From an uncultured Hyphomicrobiales bacterium (GTDB lineage Bacteria; Pseudomonadota; Alphaproteobacteria; Rhizobiales; Xanthobacteraceae), in NCBI GenBank assembly GCA_903929045.1, contig CAIYTE010000058.1:1-33504 (forward strand): a stretch of DNA of 33,504 nucleotides, in the 5' to 3' direction. Positions 1 to 6,760 of this stretch are shown piece by piece; the first letter of the stretch is position 1, and the number at the start of each line of letters is the position of its first letter. Below the pieces are notes generated by a model that saw only the letters and a program-made list of their open reading frames with translations, was not told where the DNA came from and searched no databases. The position numbers and the translations under genes were made by a program.

Positions 1-1
1 G

Positions 2-19
2 CGCTCCTCGCAATGACGG
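2..19. repeat. Truncated end of an intergenic inverted repeat
   Basis: The 18 bases CGCTCCTCGCAATGACGG are identical to 28001-28018, which form the right end of the complete inverted repeat at 27925-28016. Only this end lies inside the window; the rest of the element would lie before base 1. It sits just past the stop codon of the flippase gene. Confidence 0.7.
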
Positions 20-27
20 TGCAATCG

Positions 28-1461
28 TTAAGATCGCCCGCCGCCGAGAATAAACACGTGGAAGCCGAGGCGGCGTTTCGCGATCACGTAGAGCATGATC
101 GATTCAAAAACCAAGGCCGTTGACGTGGCGATGCCGGCGCCGTCGATGCCGATGCGCGGAATGAGCGCCATGCACAGCGCGAAATTGAGCGCGAAGGCGC
201 CGGCGTAAATCGCGGCGCACTGCTTGCGCTCGCCGAGCATGTTGAGGAGTCGCTCCGCCGGGCCCACCGCGGCGCGCGCCAGCATGCCGACCGACAGAAT
301 GAACATCACGCGATAGCCGCTTTCGAAATCGCCGCCGAACAGGCCGAGCAGCGGCTTGCCGAACGCGAGAATGCCGCCGCAGACCGCGAGCGACGGCCAG
401 AAGGTCCACTTGGTCGTTTCGGCGAAGAACGAGGCGAGGCGCTTGCTGTCGCCGGCGATGTGATACTGTGTGAACTTGTGCGTCGTCGCGCTGGCGATGG
501 CGAAATAGACGAAGGCGACGATCGCCAGCAGCCGCGCGCCGGCATAGTAGACCGCGACTTCATCCGGCGAGCGGTAATGCTCCAGCATCAGGATGTCGAC
601 ATAGGTCAGCAGCAGGTAGAAGCCTTCGACGATGAAGATCGGCAGCGAGGTCGCGAGCCAGACGCGCGGCTCGTGAATTTTCGGACCCGGTTCGACCTTG
701 TCCTTGAGGCGGCGGTTGAGCACGACCATCTGGCCGAGCGTCACGGCCCATGTCGTCACCGCGGCGACGATCATGGCGATGACCGCGCCGGTCGGTGCGC
801 CCAGGAGGTAAGCCGCGCCCATCATCGCCGTCATAGCGAGCTGCCGCCAGACGAAGAACGGCATCAGCGCGAGATTGGGCCAGTCGTAGGATTGCGCGAT
901 GCCAGCCTGAGTCTGCACCAGGCCGTAGATCGGGATCACCGCGCAGGCGAGATAAAGCGGCACGACGGCGTAGGGATCGAGATGCGCCGCCATCAGCCAG
1001 ACGCCGAGCGCGCCCACAGTGCCGATGCCGGTGGCGATGGCGAGCGACAGCCAGCGCGAGCCGGTGAGGAAGCCGCGCAGATGATCGTAGGCTTTGGTCT
1101 CGGCATATTCGGGAATGAAGCGCTTTGCCGCCGACGACAGGCCCAGGTCAGAGAGCGCGCCGATCATCAGCACCCAGGTCCAGGCATAGATGAAAATGCC
1201 GAACTCGAAGGCGCCCATCCAGCGCGCGAGGAAGACTTGTGAGACGAGCGCCAGGCCGGCGCTGGCGACGCGCACCAGAAATGCCTTGCCGGCGACCAGC
1301 TGGGCGATGCGGGATTCGCTCTTTTCGGTGAGGATCGCCTTGATGCGCGCATATATGCGCGCGGCAGCGCGTCGACGCGGGTGTGCCGCATCATTCGAGC
1401 CGGTCGCGGTGGCTGGTTCGTCCCGGGCCGGCGACCGGGAGACGAACGACGGCAGAGCCAT
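28..1461 (-). CDS. Wzx/MATE-like polysaccharide flippase (membrane protein)
   Basis: Integral membrane protein of about 477 residues, of the polysaccharide biosynthesis/oligosaccharide flippase type. Such proteins move lipid-linked sugars or lipopolysaccharide and exopolysaccharide precursors across the inner membrane. A soluble N-terminus of about 60 residues, rich in Arg and Ala, is followed by roughly 12-14 hydrophobic segments spread evenly to the C-terminus, the usual size and plan of the family. The ATG at 1461 was chosen; a TTG at 1476 is in frame, but neither has a convincing Shine-Dalgarno. No glycosyltransferase or polymerase genes are next to it, so the exact substrate is unknown. 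Upstream is the 1505-1623 repeat, and the lyase gene on the same strand ends at 1641. The family call is firm; the role in a particular surface polysaccharide is inference. Confidence 0.85.
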   Translation of the reverse strand: MALPSFVSRSPARDEPATATGSNDAAHPRRRAAARIYARIKAILTEKSESRIAQLVAGKAFLVRVASAGLALVSQVFLARWMGAFEFGIFIYAWTWVLMIGALSDLGLSSAAKRFIPEYAETKAYDHLRGFLTGSRWLSLAIATGIGTVGALGVWLMAAHLDPYAVVPLYLACAVIPIYGLVQTQAGIAQSYDWPNLALMPFFVWRQLAMTAMMGAAYLLGAPTGAVIAMIVAAVTTWAVTLGQMVVLNRRLKDKVEPGPKIHEPRVWLATSLPIFIVEGFYLLLTYVDILMLEHYRSPDEVAVYYAGARLLAIVAFVYFAIASATTHKFTQYHIAGDSKRLASFFAETTKWTFWPSLAVCGGILAFGKPLLGLFGGDFESGYRVMFILSVGMLARAAVGPAERLLNMLGERKQCAAIYAGAFALNFALCMALIPRIGIDGAGIATSTALVFESIMLYVIAKRRLGFHVFILGGGRS

Positions 1462-1504
1462 ACCTTGGCGTAGCAAGGATTCGTTAACATCAGGCTTCCT
1501 GCTT

Positions 1505-1623
1505 CACCTCCCCCTGGAGGGGGGAGGTCGGCGAGCGAAGCGAGACGGGAGGGGGTGAACTTTCAGGTTTCACCCCACCCCGATTGGCCTTCGGCCAATC
1601 GACCCTCCCCCTCCAGGGGAGGG
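1505..1623. repeat. Compound inverted-repeat element, C/G tracts
   Basis: Two CCTCCCCCT.GAGGGG-type palindromes, at about 1507-1527 and 1602-1623, flank a central perfect 8-bp hairpin at 1582-1600 (GATTGGCC, loop TTC, GGCCAATC). Between them is GGCGAGCGAAGCGAGACGGG, a motif I recognise from repeats common in Bradyrhizobium-like genomes. The element fills the gap between the lyase stop and the flippase start. It has no coding content. Confidence 0.65.
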
Positions 1624-1640
1624 TCAGAAAAGCCATCGCC

Positions 1641-2525
1641 TCACGTGAGGTTCTTTACGCTCGCCAAAATCCCCTCGACCACCTTGCGGTCCTCGGCGCT
1701 GAGGGCCGCTTGCGGTGGCACCGGGTCGCCGACGTCGTAGCCCTGGATCTGCAACCCGGCCTTGATGCAGGCCGCCAGATTGAAGCGGGCGAAGGCCTCG
1801 TTGACGCGCCACATCTCGCGCTGCAGGGCCATGGCCTCGGTCCATTGCTGCGCCTTGCACAGATCGTAAAGCTTCACGCTCTGGCGCGGCACGATGTTGG
1901 CCGGCCCTGCCATCCAGCCGACGCCGCCGATCAGCATCACCGCCGCAGGGATGTGCGCCGATGCCGAAAACACTTTCATCTTCCGCGCGCGGTTGATGAT
2001 CGACAGCAGGCGTCCGGTGTTGGTCGAGGCATCCTTGATGTAGCGGATGCGCGCGTGTTCCGAGAGCCGCGCGATGACGTCGAGTGTCAGATCGCTGCGC
2101 TGGAAATTCGGATTGGTGTAGAGCACGACCGGAATGGAAACGGCGTCGGCAATGGCGCGGAAGTAAGCCTCGACCTGATTGTCCTTGAGCGGGAAGTAGG
2201 CTTCGCAAATGGCGAGGATGCCGTCGGCGCCGAGCTTTTCGTAGGTCTTCGCCTGATCGATGGCGTCGGCGGTCGAGGTCGAGGCGACGCCGGCGATCAC
2301 CGGCACGCGCTTGTGCGCCGCCTCGATGGTCGTCTTTACGACCGTCTCGCGCTGCGCGCGATTGAGATAGGCGAACTCGCCGGTCGACCCGAGCGGTGTC
2401 AGGCCGTGCACGCCGGCCTTTATGAGGTCGTCGGACAATTTGCCGAGCACGTCGGTCTTGATGCGGCCCGACGCATCGATGGGCGAGACGAGATAGGGAA
2501 AGACGCCGTGGAAGTCCGCTGACAT
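1641..2525 (-). CDS. Dihydrodipicolinate synthase/N-acetylneuraminate lyase family protein
   Basis: Class I aldolase of the DHDPS/NAL superfamily, 294 residues, the normal length for a (beta/alpha)8 barrel. Visible hallmarks are the GSTGE phosphate/carboxylate-binding turn at residues 46-50, the catalytic tyrosine Y136 in LYTNP, and the Schiff-base lysine K164 in RYIKDAS. Members make or cleave 2-oxo acids such as KDG, N-acetylneuraminate or hydroxy-oxoglutarate. The Ser in GSTGE (GTTGE in true DapA) and the position at the end of an ABC transporter operon argue against housekeeping dapA. It is the last gene of the block starting at 6594, 121 bp after the ATPase gene, with the 2543-2637 repeat in the gap. 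The ATG at 2525 has a GGAGTGAG-like Shine-Dalgarno. I infer that it metabolises the imported compound; the substrate is unknown. Confidence 0.85.
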   Translation of the reverse strand: MSADFHGVFPYLVSPIDASGRIKTDVLGKLSDDLIKAGVHGLTPLGSTGEFAYLNRAQRETVVKTTIEAAHKRVPVIAGVASTSTADAIDQAKTYEKLGADGILAICEAYFPLKDNQVEAYFRAIADAVSIPVVLYTNPNFQRSDLTLDVIARLSEHARIRYIKDASTNTGRLLSIINRARKMKVFSASAHIPAAVMLIGGVGWMAGPANIVPRQSVKLYDLCKAQQWTEAMALQREMWRVNEAFARFNLAACIKAGLQIQGYDVGDPVPPQAALSAEDRKVVEGILASVKNLT

Positions 2526-2542
2526 CGCTGTCTCACTCCGCT

Positions 2543-2637
2543 GTCATGCCCGCGCAGGCGGGCATCCAGCTCTTATTTGTTTGCTAAAAGCGCTGGTTTG
2601 TTTGCTAAAAGCGCTGGGTCCCCGCCTTCGCGGGGAC
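2543..2637. repeat. Two-hairpin inverted-repeat element with an internal 21-bp tandem repeat
   Basis: The left hairpin is ATGCCCGC/GCGGGCAT (2546-2553 with 2558-2565) and the right hairpin is GTCCCCGC/GCGGGGAC (2618-2625 with 2630-2637). ATCCAG follows the left arm and CTGGGTCC begins the right half. The spacer holds two perfect 21-bp direct copies at 2576-2596 and 2597-2617, each containing TTGCTAAAAGCGCTGG. It lies inside the transporter-lyase operon. Confidence 0.8.
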
Positions 2638-2646
2638 GACAACCAG

Positions 2647-3702
2647 CTAAAACACCCACAACGCGTCTGGCGGAAACTCGACGTAGCAGTCGCCCGGCGG
2701 CAGTGGCGCATTGGCGTAGGCGCGCACCGTGAGGTTCTCGCGCGTGAACACGAGTTCCCAGCGTTCGCCCAGATACATCGGCGCCTTTAGCTCCATCTTC
2801 AGCCGGTTCGGGCCGGGGCTTTGCGAACATTGCACGCGTTCGAGCCGGATAATGCCTACGGCCTTGGAGCCGGGCGCGGCTTTGGTGCGGGCGAGGCCGG
2901 TGAGCTTCTCGCCGAACACATCCATGACCGCTTTGCCACCCGACACTTCAACCAACGTGCCTTCGAGCTTGTTGTTGCTGCCCATGAACTCGGCGGTGAA
3001 CTGCGTCGCCGGCTCATTGTAGAGCGCGGTCGGCGGCCCTTCCTGCGCGATGGTGCCGCCGTCGAGCAGAACGATCTTGTCGGCAATGGCCATGGCTTCG
3101 ACCTGATCGTGCGTGACGTGAATGGCCGACAGGCCGAGCGTGACGATCAGTGTGCGCAGCCAGGCGCGCGCTTCCTCGCGCAGCTTGGCGTCGAGATTCG
3201 ACAGCGGCTCGTCGAGCAGGATCACCGGCGGCTCGTAGACGAGCGCGCGGGCGATGGCGACGCGCTGCTGCTGGCCGCCGGACAGCTGGTGCGGGAAACG
3301 CTCTGCGAGATGGCCGAGGCCGATCTGGCTGAGGGTCTTGCCGACGCGCGTCCTGATTTCGTCCGCCGGCACGTTGCGCAGCTTCAGGCCATAGCCGACG
3401 TTGTCGAACACGGTGCGGTGCGGCCACAGTGCGTAGGACTGGAAGACGAGGCCGAGGCCACGCTTTTCCGCCGGCAGGTCGATCTTGCGCGCGGCGTCGA
3501 AGAACACCTTGTCGCCGATGCCGATTGAGCCGGAGTGCGGCACTTCCAAGCCGGCGATGGCGCGCAGCAGCGTGGTCTTGCCGCTGCCTGAGGGGCCGAG
3601 CAGCGCTACCACCTGTCCCGGCGTCACGCTGACGGAGACGCCCTTGAGGATCTCGTTGTCGCCGAGCCGCAACTTGAGATCCTTGACGATAAGGTCAGCC
3701 AT
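2647..3702 (-). CDS. ABC transporter ATP-binding protein, FbpC/PotA-like
   Basis: ATPase subunit of a binding-protein-dependent importer, about 351 residues. It carries Walker [10 protein letters not shown] (about residues 36-44), a Q-loop in VFQSYALWP, the signature LSGGQQQR, Walker [13 protein letters not shown] and the switch His in [10 protein letters not shown]. The roughly 110 residues after the ATPase core form a TOBE-like C-terminal domain, as in FbpC, PotA and CysA types. The ATG at 3702 (MADLIVKDL) is preferred over one 15 bases upstream; it overlaps the permease stop (3695) by 8 bp, which implies translational coupling. It pairs with the permease and binding protein encoded upstream. 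Annotation pipelines would call it ferric-iron or putrescine/spermidine; the operon context does not support iron specifically. Confidence 0.9.
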   Translation of the reverse strand: MADLIVKDLKLRLGDNEILKGVSVSVTPGQVVALLGPSGSGKTTLLRAIAGLEVPHSGSIGIGDKVFFDAARKIDLPAEKRGLGLVFQSYALWPHRTVFDNVGYGLKLRNVPADEIRTRVGKTLSQIGLGHLAERFPHQLSGGQQQRVAIARALVYEPPVILLDEPLSNLDAKLREEARAWLRTLIVTLGLSAIHVTHDQVEAMAIADKIVLLDGGTIAQEGPPTALYNEPATQFTAEFMGSNNKLEGTLVEVSGGKAVMDVFGEKLTGLARTKAAPGSKAVGIIRLERVQCSQSPGPNRLKMELKAPMYLGERWELVFTRENLTVRAYANAPLPPGDCYVEFPPDALWVF

Positions 3703-5365
3703 GCAAACGCACTCCAAGCCGGATCGCGACGGCCAGGCCGGCGCCGATCATAACCACGTTGACAACGGAAAGAGCGGACACGAGATCGACCGCGCCGGTG
3801 CCCCACAGCGACACCAGCAGCGAGCCGATGACTTCGGTGCCGGGCCCCAGAAGATAGATGCCGGTCGAGTACTCGCGCACGAAAATCAGGAAGATCAGCA
3901 GCCAGCTCGCCAGCATGCCGTATTTGATCAGTGGCACGGTGATGTCGCGTTTCACCTGAAGGTCGCTGGCGCCCGACACGCGCCCGGCTTCTTCCAGCTC
4001 CGGGCCGACCTGCAACAACGTGCCGGAGACGAGCCGCATGCCGTAGGCGAGCCAGACGATGGTGTAGGCCAGCCAGATCGACGCCATGGTCGATTTCAGC
4101 GGCGACAGGAACGGCACGAACAGGAACACCCAGAGCAGCGCGAGGCCGGCGATCAGACCGGGCATGGCGCGCGGCACCATGACGATGTAATCGACCAGCC
4201 GCGTCCAGCCGGAATTCCAGCGGTGCACCGCCAGCGCAATGGCGGTGTAGCAGGCGACCGCCAGCGCGCCGCCAATGACGCCGATGCCGAAGGTATTGAC
4301 GATGCCGCGAATGACGTTCGGGTAGTCCATCAGTTCGCGGTAGTGGTCGAGCGTCAGCACGTCGCGCAGCTTGACGCCTTCGCCCCAGGTGCTGACGAAA
4401 GACCGCATCGTGATGCCGAACAGCGGCACCACCACCGTCACCATGAGCCACAGCGCGATCACGCCGAGCGCGAACCAGCGCCAGCCGTGCAGCCGCAGCG
4501 GCTGGGTCTTTTGACCCTTGCCGCGCACCGAGATGTAACGCTGTGCCTGACGCAGCAGCAGACGCTGCATGAACACCAGCGGCGCGGTGACGGCGATGAT
4601 GACGACGACGACAACGGCCATCAATTGATAGGACGGCACGCCGAGCTTGTTGGTGAGCTTGTAGAGATAGGTCGACAGCACCAGCACGTCCTGCGGGTCG
4701 CCGAGCACCAAAGGCAGGCCGAACAGTTCGAAGCCGAGGAAAAACACCAGCACGCCGGCGAACAGAATCGCCGGCATGATCATCGGCAGGCTGACATTGA
4801 TGGCGACGCGGAACGGATTGGCGCCGGAGACGCGCGCCGCTTCTTCCAGATCGGTGCCGAGACCGCGCAGCGCCGCGGCGCTGTAGAGATAGACGTGCGG
4901 CACGTGGGTCAGGCCGGCGATGATGATCAGCGACCAGATCGAATAGAGATTCCACGGAATGAAGCCGAGGGTTTCCTTCGCCAAGGTTGAGAAAATGCCG
5001 ACCGGTCCGATGGCCACGACATAGCCGAAGGCGATGACCACGGCCGAGACGAAAATCGGGATCAGCAGCAGCGGCTCGAGATATTTTTTGCCCGGGACGT
5101 CGGTGCGCACCATCAGGAAGGCGAGCAGGGCGCCGAGCGGCACCGCGATGGCCGCCATGCCGCTGGCAATGGCAATGGTGGTCCAGAAGGCCTGCCAGAA
5201 GTCGCTGTCGTCGAAGACGAAGGAATAGGCGGCGAGGCTCGCCTTGGCCGACGGATCGAAGAACGGCGCCGTCAGGAAGCTCTGGTAGAACACCAGCGAT
5301 AGCGGCATCGCCACGGCGATGGCGGTGATGCCGAGAACCAGAAATCGGTACGCAACAATGGGCAT
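3695..5365 (-). CDS. ABC transporter permease, FbpB-like double-length
   Basis: Inner-membrane permease of 556 residues containing two fused permease halves, each with about six membrane segments, as in FbpB/SfuB-type proteins. Both halves carry the cytoplasmic EAA loop that docks the ATPase: EEAARVSGANPFRVAINVSLP (shown only in part in most families) near residues 174-194 begins with EEAARVSGAN, and the second half has EEAGRVSGASD. The ATG at 5365 follows a purine/G-rich stretch. It lies 137 bp after the binding-protein gene, with a large inverted repeat in the gap, and overlaps the ATPase gene by 8 bp. Together the three genes make a complete importer. The length is normal for the family and no defect is seen. 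Confidence 0.9.
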   Translation of the reverse strand: MPIVAYRFLVLGITAIAVAMPLSLVFYQSFLTAPFFDPSAKASLAAYSFVFDDSDFWQAFWTTIAIASGMAAIAVPLGALLAFLMVRTDVPGKKYLEPLLLIPIFVSAVVIAFGYVVAIGPVGIFSTLAKETLGFIPWNLYSIWSLIIIAGLTHVPHVYLYSAAALRGLGTDLEEAARVSGANPFRVAINVSLPMIMPAILFAGVLVFFLGFELFGLPLVLGDPQDVLVLSTYLYKLTNKLGVPSYQLMAVVVVVIIAVTAPLVFMQRLLLRQAQRYISVRGKGQKTQPLRLHGWRWFALGVIALWLMVTVVVPLFGITMRSFVSTWGEGVKLRDVLTLDHYRELMDYPNVIRGIVNTFGIGVIGGALAVACYTAIALAVHRWNSGWTRLVDYIVMVPRAMPGLIAGLALLWVFLFVPFLSPLKSTMASIWLAYTIVWLAYGMRLVSGTLLQVGPELEEAGRVSGASDLQVKRDITVPLIKYGMLASWLLIFLIFVREYSTGIYLLGPGTEVIGSLLVSLWGTGAVDLVSALSVVNVVMIGAGLAVAIRLGVRLHG

Positions 5366-5384
5366 TCGCCCGGCCCCTTACCCC

Positions 5385-5486
5385 GTCATTCCGGGGCGCG
5401 CCGCAGGCGCGAACCCGGAATCCAGAAACACTAAAACATCAGCCCCTGGATTCCGGGTCTGGCGCTTCGCGCCATCCCGGAATGAC
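5385..5486. repeat. Intergenic inverted-repeat element, GTCATTCCGG type
   Basis: It begins GTCATTCCGGG and ends CCCGGAATGAC. Inner arms are CCCGGAATCCAG at 5414-5425 and its exact complement CTGGATTCCGGG at 5446-5457, so the whole 102 bp can fold as a long cruciform or as two hairpins (GGCGCGCCGCAGGCGCG on the left, GGCGCTTCGCGCC on the right). It lies between the binding-protein gene and the permease gene, inside an operon, so it may act on mRNA stability or on the ratio of the two products. Confidence 0.8.
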
Positions 5487-5502
5487 AGAGATTGTCGGTC
5501 AA

Positions 5503-6594
5503 CTACTCGCCCTTCTTCGCCTTCTGCCACTTCGACAGGAAGGCAAGGCGCTTGGTCTGGTCGAGCGTGTCGAGCAGCGTCTGGTCGATCGGCACCGGAC
5601 GCGCCTTGTCGCCGATCGCCTTGGTCACGGCCTTGACCGTGGCTTCGCCGTCGATGTCGTCACGCAGCGTATAGAGATCGGCCTTGGCAACCACGTCCTG
5701 GCCGCGCTTCGACAGCATGTAGTCGAGGAACAGCTTGGCGGCGTTCGGGTTCTTCGCGCCCTTCGAAATGAAGGCGACGCGCGAGGTCACCATCGTGTAG
5801 TCGGACGGCAGGATGACGCCGATGTTCGGGTCCTTCTTGGATCGCGCCAAGCCGTAGCTGCCGAAGATACCGTAGGCGATGGTATGTTCGCCCGAAGCAA
5901 CACGCTCCATCATGGCGCCGGCGCTGGTGTAGAACTTGGCGCCGGTCTTGCCCATGGCCTTGAACAGGTCCCACGCCGCCGGGAAGTTCTTGATGTCCTC
6001 GTTGCAGAACAGATAGCCGACGCCCGAACGTTCCGGATCGTACGCGGTGACCTTGCCTTTGTAGGCGTCGCCCTTGGTTTCCAGCAGCTTCAACAGCGCC
6101 GCGTGATCCTTCGGCACATCAGCTTCGGGAACGAGGCGCTTGTTGTAGACGATGGCGGTCGGCTCATAGGTCGTGCCGTATGCCGCGTCTTTCCATACCG
6201 CCCACTTCGGCAGCGATTTGATTTCCGGCGACGGGTAGGCGAGGCCCTGGCCGTCATTGACCAGCTTCACCTGCAGATCCATCGCCGACGACCACAACAG
6301 GTCGGCGGTGCCGTTATTGGCGGCGGCTTCGGCGATGAAGCGGTTGTAGAGCTCGGTCGAGTTCAAATCGGAATACTCGACCTTGATGCCCGGATAGGTC
6401 GCCTCGAAATCCTTCACGAGCGGATTGGCGGACACGGCGTCGGTCGTCGAATAAATGACGAGTTTGCCTTCCTTCTTCGCGGCGTCGACGATTTTGCCGT
6501 AGTCGGCCGGATAACCGGCCGGCGCCTGCGCGAAAGCGCTGCCGGCGAGGGCAAAAGTGGCAGCGAAAATGGTGGCTGAAAGAATGTGTCGCAT
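5503..6594 (-). CDS. Periplasmic binding protein of an Fe(3+)-type ABC transporter
   Basis: Exported solute-binding protein of the extracellular solute-binding family 1/FbpA-like group, 363 residues. Residues 1-22 are a signal peptide ending in AFA, with cleavage expected before QAPAG. Strong family features are KEGKLVIYSTTDA after the signal, the hinge region around PTAIVYNK, and the C-terminal FLDYMLSKRGQDV. In true ferric-binding FbpA two adjacent tyrosines bind iron; the matching stretch here reads GIFGSYGLAR, leaving one tyrosine (Y247) with Ser before it. I therefore doubt iron as the ligand. It is the first gene of the operon; GGGAGA precedes the ATG at 6594. Related systems carry 2-aminoethylphosphonate or organic acids. 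The transport role is firm; the ligand is unknown. Confidence 0.85.
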   Translation of the reverse strand: MRHILSATIFAATFALAGSAFAQAPAGYPADYGKIVDAAKKEGKLVIYSTTDAVSANPLVKDFEATYPGIKVEYSDLNSTELYNRFIAEAAANNGTADLLWSSAMDLQVKLVNDGQGLAYPSPEIKSLPKWAVWKDAAYGTTYEPTAIVYNKRLVPEADVPKDHAALLKLLETKGDAYKGKVTAYDPERSGVGYLFCNEDIKNFPAAWDLFKAMGKTGAKFYTSAGAMMERVASGEHTIAYGIFGSYGLARSKKDPNIGVILPSDYTMVTSRVAFISKGAKNPNAAKLFLDYMLSKRGQDVVAKADLYTLRDDIDGEATVKAVTKAIGDKARPVPIDQTLLDTLDQTKRLAFLSKWQKAKKGE

Positions 6595-6710
6595 AGTGTC
6601 TCCCTAGAGTTGCGGCTGGTCGCGCCCCCGATGCGGCCGCTTCCGCGGTAGACTACGCTAAAGCCTTTGGTTGCGGCTAGGGGTCGTCGATTTTCAGCGT
6701 CTCAAACGCA

Positions 6711-6743
6711 CCGGGCCGCTCCCGCAGTGCGAGAGCGGCCCGG
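6711..6743 (-). terminator. Hairpin terminator after the haem/propeller gene
   Basis: Perfect 11-bp stem, CCGGGCCGCTC with GAGCGGCCCGG (6711-6721 and 6733-6743), 18 bp past the stop of the gene ending at 6761. On the minus strand it is followed by TGCGTTTGAG, only a weak T tract; on the plus strand by CCTTTGTTG. It is a plausible terminator of the minus-strand gene. Confidence 0.5.
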
Positions 6744-6760
6744 CCTTTGTTGCGCGATCC

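Noticed and set aside
3485-4990. 501-codon plus-strand frame opposite the permease and ATPase
   Set aside because: Antisense shadow of membrane-protein codons; the product is full of His, Gln, Asp and Arg and matches nothing.
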